From Acholeplasmatales bacterium (GTDB lineage Bacteria > Bacillota_I > Bacilli_A > Acholeplasmatales > Anaeroplasmataceae), in assembly GCA_017449215.1 (NCBI GenBank), contig JAFSJY010000006.1, forward strand, positions 1 to 64,000: a DNA stretch of 64,000 bases. The letters are read 5' to 3'. The notes under the pieces were generated by a model, which did no database searches, was not told the DNA's origin, and saw only the letters and a list, made by a program, of their open reading frames with translations. The translations under genes and the position numbers were made by a program. How positions within the stretch are numbered: the first letter of the stretch is position 1; each line of letters begins with the position of its first letter. Shown here piece after piece: positions 53,315 to 62,695 of the stretch.

Positions 53315-53761
53315 CTATTCCTCATCTATTACATCATCATTTAATAATGGATTATCTATTGTTTCCATAAAGAAATATTCTGGTAATTCCTCGCTTGTTG
53401 GGAATAAATCCTTTAATATAAACATAAAATCATACATTTTATTTTCTTCAAATGTCAAAGGAAAAGATTTTTCCTTTAAATCACCATTATCATATAAAAG
53501 ATAAATAGTAAATGCTGATACATTATCTAAAATAATGTCATCATCATTATTAAAATATTTTTCTATTAATTCAGTTGCAATTAAAAACTTCTTTTGAAAT
53601 ACTTTACTTTGTGTATTGTAATTCCATTCATATGTATCAGCTCCATCTATGGCCTTTACATATGAAATATAATCAGATGTAAATTCTAATCTATCAACAT
53701 ATGAAAATGGAGAAAATGAATTTGAGGATGAATCAATTGTAATTTTAATAATTTTACTCAT
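53315..53761 (-). CDS. Hypothetical acidic protein
   Basis: 148 residues, strongly acidic at the C-terminus (DDVIDEE), no signal or TM. The Ser/Phe-rich start and regular strands (LEFTSDYISYVK, TIYLLYDNGD) suggest a beta-rich fold. No family recognised. Its ATG overlaps the galK stop by one base, so it belongs to the galactoside operon as last gene. Confidence 0.75.
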   Translation of the reverse strand: MSKIIKITIDSSSNSFSPFSYVDRLEFTSDYISYVKAIDGADTYEWNYNTQSKVFQKKFLIATELIEKYFNNDDDIILDNVSAFTIYLLYDNGDLKEKSFPLTFEENKMYDFMFILKDLFPTSEELPEYFFMETIDNPLLNDDVIDEE

Positions 53762-54918
53762 TATTCTTTAGATACTCCATCAGGGATTTCACATTCAAAT
53801 ATATCACATGTAATTCCTAATGCCTTAGAATAACCTGAGATTACAGTCTTTTTAAATTCTTCTATAGAATCCTTCTTTACAATCGCTATAGCACATCCAC
53901 CAAAACCAGCACCTGTCATTCTAGCGCCAAGGCAACCCTTATTCTCTCTTGCTAATTTAGTGATTGTATCAAGGTGTTCTCCTGTAACCTCATAGTTATC
54001 CTTAAGTGAAAAATGAGATTCATTTAAAAGCTTTCCAACAAGCTTTAAATCATTTTTAAGTAGGGCATCCTTAAAATCAGATACTCTCTTATTTTCAGAT
54101 ACTACATGTAATACTCTTCTATATAGAAGATCATCATTTAATACCTTTTTGATTTCATCCATTTCTTCCATTTTATATTCACATAGATTATTAGCATGAC
54201 GGAATTTTTCCTTTAGCTTATCTAAGGCTAAATCACATTCTCTAACTCTTTCATTATATTTAGAATCAGTTAATGTTCTTGGCTTATTTGTCTTTAATAC
54301 TAATAAGCTATAATCTCCTAAATCAAATGGGAAATAATCATATTTATATTTATAACAATCTAATAACATTGCATGATTCTTCTTACCTAGTGCTATTATA
54401 GCTTGGTCCATAATACCACAAGATAAGCCACAATATTTATTTTCTGTTTCCCATGCGATTAATGATACTAGCTTATTATCAATATCAAAATTATATTCAC
54501 TTTTTAATGTATAAATTGTTAAGTCTAATATAGCGGCAGATGATGATAATCCAGAACCCATTGGTATTTCTGATGTAAATAACATATTAAAGCCTTGTTC
54601 AATTTTAAATCCATTTCTAGCTAATGTATAAACGGCACCTATTGGATAATTTTCCCAAGAATTACCATTCTTAGATAAATCATCTAGATTTCTAGTTACA
54701 GCCTTCTTCTTATTTAATGAGCAAAGATGGATTTCCTTATCATCTCTTTTTGAAAAATAGCATTTAGTATAAATACCAATTGTAGATGGGAATACTAAAC
54801 CACCATTATAATCAATGTGCTCTCCTATTAGATTTATTCTAGCTGGAGCCTTATAAACAGCTTCAACCTCTTTTCCATATAATTGCTTAAATACATCCTT
54901 TACATCAATGTTTTCCAT
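53761..54918 (-). CDS. galK: Galactokinase
   Basis: Phosphorylates galactose to galactose-1-phosphate. 385 residues: APARINLIGEHIDYNGG near 23 (GHMP signature with galactose site), MGSGLSSSAAILDL near 120 (ATP-binding loop) and ARMTGAGFGGCAIAIVK near 340. Overlaps its neighbours closely on both sides in the alpha-galactoside operon. galT and galE are not in this window, so the fate of galactose-1-phosphate is encoded elsewhere or differs. Confidence 0.96.
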   Translation of the reverse strand: MENIDVKDVFKQLYGKEVEAVYKAPARINLIGEHIDYNGGLVFPSTIGIYTKCYFSKRDDKEIHLCSLNKKKAVTRNLDDLSKNGNSWENYPIGAVYTLARNGFKIEQGFNMLFTSEIPMGSGLSSSAAILDLTIYTLKSEYNFDIDNKLVSLIAWETENKYCGLSCGIMDQAIIALGKKNHAMLLDCYKYKYDYFPFDLGDYSLLVLKTNKPRTLTDSKYNERVRECDLALDKLKEKFRHANNLCEYKMEEMDEIKKVLNDDLLYRRVLHVVSENKRVSDFKDALLKNDLKLVGKLLNESHFSLKDNYEVTGEHLDTITKLARENKGCLGARMTGAGFGGCAIAIVKKDSIEEFKKTVISGYSKALGITCDIFECEIPDGVSKE

Positions 54919-54919
54919 A

Positions 54920-56359
54920 TTATCTCTCCCCTACTGCAAGCTTAACGCATTCATAGCCACCATCATAATATCCTTCATTCTTAAGCTTACCAATTACCTC
55001 TACCATATGCTTAATATGAGATTTATCATTAATTAATGTATCTAGCATATTGCATAATGATTTTTCTGTTGGACATTCAAATGTCGCATCTCCTAGCTCA
55101 GAGCCATGAACTGCACCATATGCCTCATGTCCACCAATATGACGCATGAATAGCTTTGGAATTGGATAAAATACTAATTCACTAGGCTTAGTTACTAATA
55201 AATCAGAAACTGGCATTAATAAATTAGTTGAATAAACGGCTTCAAAAATGTTCTTATTATATATTGAGTATAATCCTTCTACTCTTGAATTTCTAGATTC
55301 TTCAACGAAATTCTTTAATTTATCGTATTCATTAAAGAATGTTTTACCTAAATTAAACCAAGGTAATTTAGAACACATCTTATCATAAACATCTTTATGA
55401 TCTCCAAAATTAATAAATAGAGCTACCTGCTTCTTATCCATATATGGCTTTAAGTACTTAATCATAGATAGGAACATATCAAAGCCAGCACCAGCACCAC
55501 CAACAGTTAATAATAATCTAATTGGTTCAACCTTTTCTAATCTATTAATTCTCTTTTCGTTATCCTTCTTTAAATTAACTAATAATTCATGGTCTACATA
55601 ATGACCAACAATCTTTAATGAATTATCAGGCATAGGCTTAAGTGGCTTCTTATCAAAGCCATTTAGCATCTTATATCCATGATATGCAAATTCAGTTTGA
55701 ACTGTATGAATAGCACCCTCAGATAAATGTAAGCCCATAGGCCAATTATCTGGAATGGCATTAACTACATGAGTTAAGCCAGCATGAATAGCTGCCTGGC
55801 TTGGCCATACGTGAGTTGCAATATATGGAATATCCTTTGGAATATTCTTAAATATTGGAACTAATAATTCAGTATTCTTTTGGTCCGCAGCGTTATAAGT
55901 TATTTTTCTAAATCCTTCACTATTTAATGGTTCCCAATAGAAATGATTAAATAATTTTGATTTTTGGCTTAGCTTTGAGCCCATAGAATATAAATCATTT
56001 TGATTTCTAATCCATTTAGAGCCAGTGGCATCAAATGATGCTAAATCTAACCAAATTGGATCATAGCCTAAGGCCTTAGCACATGAAGCCATGGCAATAC
56101 TAATTCTATAATGACCGAAGCCCATTCTAATATTACCAACAATTAAAGGCTTCTTGGGGAATTCCTCATTAGTATCCTTAAATACAATATTAGATGCATT
56201 AATATAATCTAATGTTGGTATTTTTTCAAATCCTAATTTATAATCAGCATTTGAATCATCTCCAAATTTCTTTAATGCCTTCTTCTTTGATTTATTTGCT
56301 TTCTTTACAACCTTATTAGGGATTTTATTTCCGAAAATTACAGATGTTTTATCTTCCAT
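54920..56359 (-). CDS. Unassigned GT-B-like protein of the galactoside operon
   Basis: 479 residues. Starts with a basic region (KKANKSKKKALKKF), then KPLIVGNIRMGFGHYRISIAMAS near 92, whose GFGHYR resembles the acceptor-side glycine loop of MurG/MGDG-synthase-like glycosyltransferases. Later comes LLLTVGGAGAGFDMFLSMIKYL near 280 and PSELVFYPIPKLFMRHIGGHEA near 390, matching the layout of the donor domain. I cannot name a function; a galactosyl- or glucosyltransferase or a phosphorylase-like enzyme is possible. It lies between the alpha-galactosidase and galK genes, one base before galK. Confidence 0.7.
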   Translation of the reverse strand: MEDKTSVIFGNKIPNKVVKKANKSKKKALKKFGDDSNADYKLGFEKIPTLDYINASNIVFKDTNEEFPKKPLIVGNIRMGFGHYRISIAMASCAKALGYDPIWLDLASFDATGSKWIRNQNDLYSMGSKLSQKSKLFNHFYWEPLNSEGFRKITYNAADQKNTELLVPIFKNIPKDIPYIATHVWPSQAAIHAGLTHVVNAIPDNWPMGLHLSEGAIHTVQTEFAYHGYKMLNGFDKKPLKPMPDNSLKIVGHYVDHELLVNLKKDNEKRINRLEKVEPIRLLLTVGGAGAGFDMFLSMIKYLKPYMDKKQVALFINFGDHKDVYDKMCSKLPWFNLGKTFFNEYDKLKNFVEESRNSRVEGLYSIYNKNIFEAVYSTNLLMPVSDLLVTKPSELVFYPIPKLFMRHIGGHEAYGAVHGSELGDATFECPTEKSLCNMLDTLINDKSHIKHMVEVIGKLKNEGYYDGGYECVKLAVGER

Positions 56360-58013
56360 TTATTATCTCTCCCCTCACTGTATCATATGTTATTTTTTCT
56401 ATCTTATCATTATATTTATATTCAATATGAATGTAATCATTATCTCTTTCATACTTTATATCTTTAGCGTCCTTAAATAGCTTTAACGCATCCTCTAATA
56501 TTTCCTTTGTTTTATCATTATAGGTTGCGATATTATCAGATGTCATTAATACACTACCAAATAAAGCATTAATAGTTAATAAAGCTTCCTTTTGCTTATT
56601 ATTAAGCTCGATGTTTTCATCTCTTAATAAAAAAACATCTGGATCATTATAGAATAAATGCTTATTAAAGATACTTCTATAAATAGTATTTTGAAGAGTA
56701 ACCTTTGTTGAGATTCTTTCTCTATGAGCAAATCTCATAAACCAAACATCATCAAATTTTAATGATACATCTGGTCCTACTCTTAAATAATCAAAATATG
56801 AAGATGATGTAGATGGTATAGCACCACATCCTAAAATAAGCTTATTTTCTAAAATATCTCTTACAAATTTATATCCCTTTTCTGTAGCCATTGCCTTAGT
56901 CTTATCATAATATCTAGGTAATGTTACTGCATATAAGAAATCTAGTTTGAAAAAATCAAATCCTAAATCAATATAATATCTTAAGCATTTTTCAATATAA
57001 GCAAGTGTATTCTTATTATCCATATCAAGTAGATAGAATCCACTCCAGTTTCCACCTGCTTTAACTAAATTATTTTTCTTATCTCTTTTAAATAATTCCT
57101 TATGCTCTCTAAATAGCTTTGATTTTTCTTCTGCCACAAATGGAGCAAGCCAAATACCAGCCTTATAGCCCTTTTCATGAATCTTTTTTACTATAGCCTC
57201 AAAGCCATTAGGGAATTTATTCTTATCGATATCTAGCCAGTCACCAACAAATGTTTCATAGCCATCATCGATTTGGAATAGATTAAATCTACTATCTAAT
57301 CCTTCTAAATCTCTTAATATGATTTCTTCATTTATATTTTGGTAATAATTATACCAAGATGTATATCCAAATATCTTTTCTGAATACTTATATGGATATA
57401 ATTCATATAAGCCATTTAGGCCTTCTTCATTATTATCGAATAATGAATAATCGAATAGAGTAAATTCCTCACCCTTCTTTAAATGTAATTTCTTAATATC
57501 AGAAACTACATTTATTTTTCTTTCTTTTCTTAATATTTCATATACTAAATATGCATTTCTAAAATTGTAATTATATGAAAAGAATTCCTTCTTACCCTTT
57601 ATATAGAAAATATCATATCCATGTAGCTTATTAGTTGAATAATCATATGATAAAACATCTCCATATCTATCAAATGCGAATCTATTTAATAATAAATCTC
57701 TTGTTTTATCAAATGTATCATTCTTTTTAAATTTCTTAAAAAATCTTTTAGCTCTTCTTGCTATTTTTTCTTTTTCGTATAAATAGCATTCCTTAGTATC
57801 AGTCCATGACTGATAGCCATTTAAGAAGAATTTAGAATCATCACTAAATTCAATATCTAATGAATTAGAAGCATAATTTAATACTAAATCATTTAATGCT
57901 TTTACTGTGATTTTTTCTCTATGAGCAGATTTTTTTATTTCAATAATGATATTATTATCTGATTCAGATACATCATATTTTTTATCATTAATGATATAAG
58001 TCAAATTTAACAT
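56349..58013 (-). CDS. Alpha-galactosidase, GH36-like
   Basis: 554 residues, shorter than classic GH36 enzymes (about 720), no signal peptide, so it acts inside on imported oligosaccharides. The barrel shows FGYTSWYNYYQNI, FQIDDGYETFVGDW near 240, KAGIWLAPFVAEE, FFKLDFLYA (nucleophile Asp) near 335 and LGCGAIPSTSSSYFDYLRVGPD near 390 (acid/base region). Cleaves melibiose- or raffinose-type alpha-galactosides. AGGAGG precedes its ATG, and it follows the transporter gene by four bases. Confidence 0.9.
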   Translation of the reverse strand: MLNLTYIINDKKYDVSESDNNIIIEIKKSAHREKITVKALNDLVLNYASNSLDIEFSDDSKFFLNGYQSWTDTKECYLYEKEKIARRAKRFFKKFKKNDTFDKTRDLLLNRFAFDRYGDVLSYDYSTNKLHGYDIFYIKGKKEFFSYNYNFRNAYLVYEILRKERKINVVSDIKKLHLKKGEEFTLFDYSLFDNNEEGLNGLYELYPYKYSEKIFGYTSWYNYYQNINEEIILRDLEGLDSRFNLFQIDDGYETFVGDWLDIDKNKFPNGFEAIVKKIHEKGYKAGIWLAPFVAEEKSKLFREHKELFKRDKKNNLVKAGGNWSGFYLLDMDNKNTLAYIEKCLRYYIDLGFDFFKLDFLYAVTLPRYYDKTKAMATEKGYKFVRDILENKLILGCGAIPSTSSSYFDYLRVGPDVSLKFDDVWFMRFAHRERISTKVTLQNTIYRSIFNKHLFYNDPDVFLLRDENIELNNKQKEALLTINALFGSVLMTSDNIATYNDKTKEILEDALKLFKDAKDIKYERDNDYIHIEYKYNDKIEKITYDTVRGEIINGR

Positions 58014-58017
58014 AGAC

Positions 58018-59643
58018 TTATTCCTCCTTTTCTTCTGGAGTATCTTCCTTAGCCTCTTCCTTTACTTCTTGAGTTTCTTCAACGGCTTCTTCAGTCTTTA
58101 CTTCTTCAACTGTTCCATTTTCAGCACTTACTGATTCTTCAATAGCATTAACCTCTGCCTCAGTTTCAAGACCAAGCTTTAAATGAGATTCTTCAATAGT
58201 CTTCATTACCTTCTTCTCATTATAGAAGAATAATATTAAAGCACCTAATAAACAGAATATTACAGCCGCGATAGCAACGATTGTTACACCTGTAGGTGAT
58301 GCAGAAATGTCATTTGATGAAGGATCTACTGCCTCAGCACCAATAATTGCTAAAGATGTAAATACTAGCATAGCAATTGATTGACCAAGCTTCATAGCAA
58401 ATGTACGAGCAGCGAAGAACATACCTTCTCTCTTTTCACCTGTTACAATAGCATCCTCTTCAGCAACATCGGCAACGATTGCTTGAGGAATAATACCAAG
58501 TAATGCCATTGGGAATGCAGCTACAACAACGATTGCAATACCTACTGCATAGCTTAATCCAGATTCTTGACCCTTAGTAATTAAATAAGATAATGCAGTT
58601 ATAACATATGCAAGTGCTAAGCCTAGGAAGCCTGCGATAACAAGCTTCTTCTTACCCCACTTAGAAACTAGCTTAGATACAATTGGGTAGAAGCATGCAG
58701 ATAATACTGTCATACCACCTAAAAGATACATAGTCCAAGCCTCAGGTAAGCCAATAGTTAGCTTAACAAAGAATGGTAAGCCTGTTTGGAATAATGTTAA
58801 ACCAATGAAATACATAACATCACTACCAGAGAACTTTAAGAAGTTCTTATTCTTAAATGTAGCCTTTAAAGACTTAAATGCGTTAGTCCCAGCTGGCTTA
58901 GCCTCTACGAAATCAGTTTCCTTTAGTAGGAATGTAGGAATAAGCATTGCGATACATGCTATAATAACTAGTGGAATGAAGCAAATTACATAGCTCCAAT
59001 AATATCCAACACCAAAGCCTCTTACAACACCTGCAAATACGAATGGTAGGTAAGCAATTAATGTACCAGCAAAATATGTTAATGAAATATATGTAGATAT
59101 ATTCATTCTATCTTCTTGTGTTTTACCAAATTCAGAAATTAAAGCATTATATGGAGTACAATAAATAGTCATGAATGTATAGAATAATACAAGCATAATA
59201 GCAACCCAAGCAACGTTCCAGCCAGTTGGCTCAGTACCTCCTGTGAATAATGAAGGTGCCATAAATACTAAAATTGTAATTACTGCAAATGGAATAGCAG
59301 CGAACTTCATGAAAGGAATTCTTCTTCCCTTCTTATTCTTTGAATTATCACTTAGATTAGCGATTAATGGATCTGATACTGCATCCCATACTCTACATAG
59401 GGCAGTTATTAGTCCTAGGATTGTTAAGAATCCACCAATGATTAAGCCTGGTTTAATAATAGTATAGAAATCTAATTCTGTACCTGAGAAATAATTTAAT
59501 GTATTTCCCGCTGAATCTACAGCCTTTGTTGGTAAATAAAAAGATACCAACCAAGCACTGATAATACCTCCTAGGATTGACCATCCTAGCTGACCAATAG
59601 CGAAAATCCACATTTGTTTTTTAGTAAGTCTCTTTGTGTTCAT
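58018..59643 (-). CDS. GPH-family sugar:cation symporter (melibiose permease-like)
   Basis: 541 residues with about twelve TM segments in the MFS layout of the glycoside-pentoside-hexuronide family (W-AVSDPLIANLSDNSKNKKGRRIPFMKF near 88, given in part, with the conserved loop DNS-K-GRR). A Glu-rich tail of about 50 residues follows the last segment. Imports alpha-galactosides with Na+ or H+. Second gene of the operon after the TetR regulator; GGAGG before the ATG. Confidence 0.93.
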   Translation of the reverse strand: MNTKRLTKKQMWIFAIGQLGWSILGGIISAWLVSFYLPTKAVDSAGNTLNYFSGTELDFYTIIKPGLIIGGFLTILGLITALCRVWDAVSDPLIANLSDNSKNKKGRRIPFMKFAAIPFAVITILVFMAPSLFTGGTEPTGWNVAWVAIMLVLFYTFMTIYCTPYNALISEFGKTQEDRMNISTYISLTYFAGTLIAYLPFVFAGVVRGFGVGYYWSYVICFIPLVIIACIAMLIPTFLLKETDFVEAKPAGTNAFKSLKATFKNKNFLKFSGSDVMYFIGLTLFQTGLPFFVKLTIGLPEAWTMYLLGGMTVLSACFYPIVSKLVSKWGKKKLVIAGFLGLALAYVITALSYLITKGQESGLSYAVGIAIVVVAAFPMALLGIIPQAIVADVAEEDAIVTGEKREGMFFAARTFAMKLGQSIAMLVFTSLAIIGAEAVDPSSNDISASPTGVTIVAIAAVIFCLLGALILFFYNEKKVMKTIEESHLKLGLETEAEVNAIEESVSAENGTVEEVKTEEAVEETQEVKEEAKEDTPEEKEE

Positions 59644-59657
59644 TTTTTCATTCCTCC

Positions 59658-60266
59658 TTATGCTTTAAGACTTTTTAAAATTATATCAACGAGATTTTTT
59701 ATAACCTTTTTACCATCATATAAGTTATCTGATTTTAAGATAGATTTTTCTTTAGCTACCTTTTTACATAAATTTAAAAGTGCTAAGGTAGTTGAATAAT
59801 AAAATGTATCTATATCATCAATCTTTATAATAGTCTTATCATTTAATCCCTTATTATAGCTTTTTAGGAATAATTCCTTATATGTATTTATTGAATCCTC
59901 ATATTCATCATCTGGGCTTTTTGATTCTTGTTCTATATATGAATCAAAATCATTTAAGAACTTAAAATAATTAATATCCTTATCATATACATATAAATAT
60001 ATTTCATAAAATCTTTTAATTGCTTCAAAGCCTGTATCATTTTCATTTAATATGAAATAATCCTTAGTAACCTCTTCTGACATTGATGTAGCACAGGCTA
60101 CCACTAGATTTATCTTCTTTTTAAAATATCTATAAACCGTGGCTTCACCAATATTAGCTTTTACTGCAATATTTTGAATTGTAACTGATGCGATAGAATT
60201 TTTTAAAAACAATTCCTTACTCACATCTATAAGCTTTTCTCTTGTTGACTCTTTTACTTTTCTCAT
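59658..60266 (-). CDS. TetR-family regulator of the galactoside operon
   Basis: 202 residues. The N-terminal helix-turn-helix is SVTIQNIAVKANIGEATVYRYFKKK (about 26-50, with NIGEATVYRYF as recognition helix); the rest is a helical ligand-binding domain. First gene of the transcript with transporter, alpha-galactosidase, GT-B-like protein and galK, and an operator-like palindrome overlaps its transcription start, so autorepression and control by a sugar are likely. TetR control of such operons is less common than LacI or AraC. Confidence 0.92.
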   Translation of the reverse strand: MRKVKESTREKLIDVSKELFLKNSIASVTIQNIAVKANIGEATVYRYFKKKINLVVACATSMSEEVTKDYFILNENDTGFEAIKRFYEIYLYVYDKDINYFKFLNDFDSYIEQESKSPDDEYEDSINTYKELFLKSYNKGLNDKTIIKIDDIDTFYYSTTLALLNLCKKVAKEKSILKSDNLYDGKKVIKNLVDIILKSLKA

Positions 60267-60299
60267 ATTTAATTCCTTTGATATAAATCGCTTTCATTT

Positions 60300-60316
60300 T
60301 GATAGTTTGTCTATCA
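60300..60316. promoter_or_regulatory. Probable TetR operator
   Basis: TGATAGTTTGTCTATCA, 6-bp arms with a 5-base centre, lies just downstream of the -10 box and over the predicted start site. Confidence 0.6.
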
Positions 60317-60318
60317 TT

Positions 60319-60347
60319 ATGATAATTCATAATTAATATTATGTCAA
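60319..60347 (-). promoter_or_regulatory. Promoter of the alpha-galactoside operon
   Basis: -35 TTGACA (60342-60347), 17-base spacer, -10 TATCAT (60319-60324). Confidence 0.75.
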
Positions 60348-60354
60348 CGTAGCA

Positions 60355-60395
60355 TAATAAAAAAACTGCGTTAATCAATATGATTACTGCAGTTT
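60355..60395 (-). terminator. Terminator of the pseudouridine synthase gene
   Basis: Long hairpin AAACTGC-AGTAATCA/TGATTAAC-GCAGTTT (60363-60395) followed on the minus strand by TTTTATTATG. Confidence 0.85.
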
Positions 60396-60405
60396 GTGGA
60401 TTATC

Positions 60406-61245
60406 TTAATATGAAAGCCATGTAGGTTTATCTTCTACAATTTTTATTTCTTCTTTGGTAAAAGGATTAATAAAAGATAGATAATAGCTTGTTAGATGTA
60501 ATTTATCTATATCATCATTACCATAAATTACATCTCCAAACAATGGATGATTTAAATAGCTTGATGTTAATCTTATTTGATGAGTTCTACCTGTTTCTAA
60601 GATGAATTCTACTAATGAATTACCATCTATTTCCTTTAATACCTTATAATTAGTGATAGATTCCTTACCATCACTAGCTATTATTCTTTTATAGTTATCT
60701 CCATCCTTTTTGATATTAAGGATAATTTTATCCTCCTTCTTATCAAAAATACCATGACAATATGCTAAATATTTTCTTGTAATATGCTCATGTGTTGGTT
60801 GTAATAATGATGCTGCGTAGGTGTTTTTAGCTATTAGTACTAATCCTTCTGTATCCTTATCTAATCTATTTAAAATAGATACATTAAGCTCATTATTATT
60901 TTCCTTTAAATAATATAGAGCCTCCTGATATAAGGATTTAGGATTACCCTTAGTTGGAATAGATAATAACCCACTTCTTTTAAATACTACAAGATAATTA
61001 TCATCCTCATATCTTACATCTAGCTTAGATTCATATAATTCCCAATTAATTTCATTTTCTTTATTATAATGGATAGTTATAATATCTCCTTTTTTAACTA
61101 AAACAAATGTTTTAGTTTCTTCTCCATTTAAATAAATTGGACAATTATATCCCTTTATATGCTTATATAATTTTCTAGATACATGTGTTTTTAATTCCTC
61201 TGATAGTCTTATGCCATCATTATTTACAATAAATTCTAATTTCAT
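60406..61245 (-). CDS. RluA-family pseudouridine synthase
   Basis: 279 residues. An S4-like N-terminal part (about 12-60) is followed by the catalytic domain with NRLDKDTEGLVLIAKN near 125 (catalytic Asp in RLD) and EFILETGRTHQIRLTSSYLNHPLFGD near 215 (in part: GRTHQIR). Modifies uridine in rRNA or tRNA; RluD or RluA specificity cannot be told. The ATG has no clear ribosome site, and a TAAAAT lies only about 6 bases upstream, so a leaderless message is conceivable. Confidence 0.9.
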   Translation of the reverse strand: MKLEFIVNNDGIRLSEELKTHVSRKLYKHIKGYNCPIYLNGEETKTFVLVKKGDIITIHYNKENEINWELYESKLDVRYEDDNYLVVFKRSGLLSIPTKGNPKSLYQEALYYLKENNNELNVSILNRLDKDTEGLVLIAKNTYAASLLQPTHEHITRKYLAYCHGIFDKKEDKIILNIKKDGDNYKRIIASDGKESITNYKVLKEIDGNSLVEFILETGRTHQIRLTSSYLNHPLFGDVIYGNDDIDKLHLTSYYLSFINPFTKEEIKIVEDKPTWLSY

Positions 61246-61342
61246 ACTTTAATTTTACCATATTTTTTTATTTTTACTTTTTTATATTTGCTATTTTTGA
61301 TATAATTATTTATATAAAATTTCGATTTAAGGAGTTGATTTT

Positions 61343-62593
61343 ATGGCTGATATTTTAGGCGAGGCTCAAAGATGTCTTAAATGTAAAAAACCAATGTGTA
61401 AGGATGGATGTCCTGTAGGTACTGATATTCCTACTATTATGCAAATGCTATTAGATGGTCATATGGATGAGGCAGGAGAAAAGCTATTTGAAAATAATCC
61501 ATTAACAGCTTTATGCTCAAGAATTTGTCCTCATGAAAAAAATTGTATGGGTCATTGTGTATTAAATAGAAAAGGTACACCTATTAAATTTTATGAGGTT
61601 GAACAATATATTTCTACCTTCTTCTTAGAGAAGGCAACATTAAAGGCTTCTAAGCCAAATGGATATAGATTAGCAATCATTGGTGCTGGTCCTGCTGGTT
61701 TAACACTAGCTATCATTATGGCTAAAAAGGGCTATAAGGTTACAATCATTGATTCTAAGGATAAGATTGGTGGAGTATTAAGATATGGTATTCCTGAATT
61801 TAGATTACCAAAATCATTATTAGATCTTCTTTTAAAGAGAATGTATGAATTAGGTATTTTATTTAGACCTAATACATTAATTGGACCTTCAATTACAATT
61901 GATGATTTATTTAGAGATGGATATGACGCAATCTTCATTGGAACTGGTGTATGGAATCCTAATAGATTAAAGATTGCTGGTGAAACATTAGGTAATGTAC
62001 ATTTCGCAATTGATTATTTAAAGAATCCAGATTCTTATGATAATTTAGGTGACCATGTAAATATCATTGGTGCTGGTAATGTTGCGATGGATGCAGCTAG
62101 AACAATTTTAAGAAAGACACATGCTAAGGTTGATATTATCTTCTTCCGTGGGCATGAGGATGTAACAGCATTAAAGGAAGAATTAGATTTAGCTATGATT
62201 GATGGTGCTAAGATGAATTATTATCTAAACACAATCAAGATTGAAGATGATGGTATCATTGTAGAAAAGATTGAAAAGGTTGAGCATGAGGATGGTACAG
62301 TTGAATATGTAATTGATCATGACCATCCATTTAAGATGCCTTCTTCTGCAGTTATTATCGCAATTGGTCAAGGTGCTCAAACAAATATTGTTAAGAATAC
62401 AAAGCAAATTGATACAAACCAAAAGGGCTTAATTGAGGCTGATAAGAAGGGTGCTACAACTAGACCTGGTGTATACGCAGCCGGAGATGTAGTATCTGGT
62501 GCTAGAACAGTTGTTGAAGCTGTTGCCGCTACTAAACTAGCCGCTGAAGAAATCGATAAGTACGTTAAAGAAAAGCATGGAATAAAAGAGTAA
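61343..62593 (+). CDS. GltD-like NADPH-dependent iron-sulfur oxidoreductase
   Basis: 416 residues. N-terminal double cluster domain CLKCKKPMCKDGCPVG and CSRICPHEKNCMGHC (two 4Fe-4S sites), then two Rossmann modules: IIGAGPAGLTLAIIMAKKG near 112 and NIIGAGNVAMDAARTIL near 235, ending with GVYAAGDVVSGARTVVEAVAA. Resembles the small subunit of glutamate synthase, but no large subunit gene is nearby, so it may serve another partner or act alone as in other GltD homologues. AAGGAG seven bases before the ATG; TATAAT at 61301-61306. Confidence 0.92.
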   Translation: MADILGEAQRCLKCKKPMCKDGCPVGTDIPTIMQMLLDGHMDEAGEKLFENNPLTALCSRICPHEKNCMGHCVLNRKGTPIKFYEVEQYISTFFLEKATLKASKPNGYRLAIIGAGPAGLTLAIIMAKKGYKVTIIDSKDKIGGVLRYGIPEFRLPKSLLDLLLKRMYELGILFRPNTLIGPSITIDDLFRDGYDAIFIGTGVWNPNRLKIAGETLGNVHFAIDYLKNPDSYDNLGDHVNIIGAGNVAMDAARTILRKTHAKVDIIFFRGHEDVTALKEELDLAMIDGAKMNYYLNTIKIEDDGIIVEKIEKVEHEDGTVEYVIDHDHPFKMPSSAVIIAIGQGAQTNIVKNTKQIDTNQKGLIEADKKGATTRPGVYAAGDVVSGARTVVEAVAATKLAAEEIDKYVKEKHGIKE

Positions 62594-62604
62594 AAATAAA
62601 AATA

Positions 62605-62665
62605 GGCTGTAATAACTAGTTTTTGGATATTTATTCATTACCTAGTTAACAGCCGTTTTATTTTT
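62605..62665 (+). terminator. Terminator of the GltD-like gene
   Basis: Extended hairpin GGCTGT-AACTAG / CTAGTT-ACAGCC with a 22-base loop followed by TTTTATTTTTC. Confidence 0.75.
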
Positions 62666-62695
62666 CATATTTATGAATCCATATATTTTTTTCTT

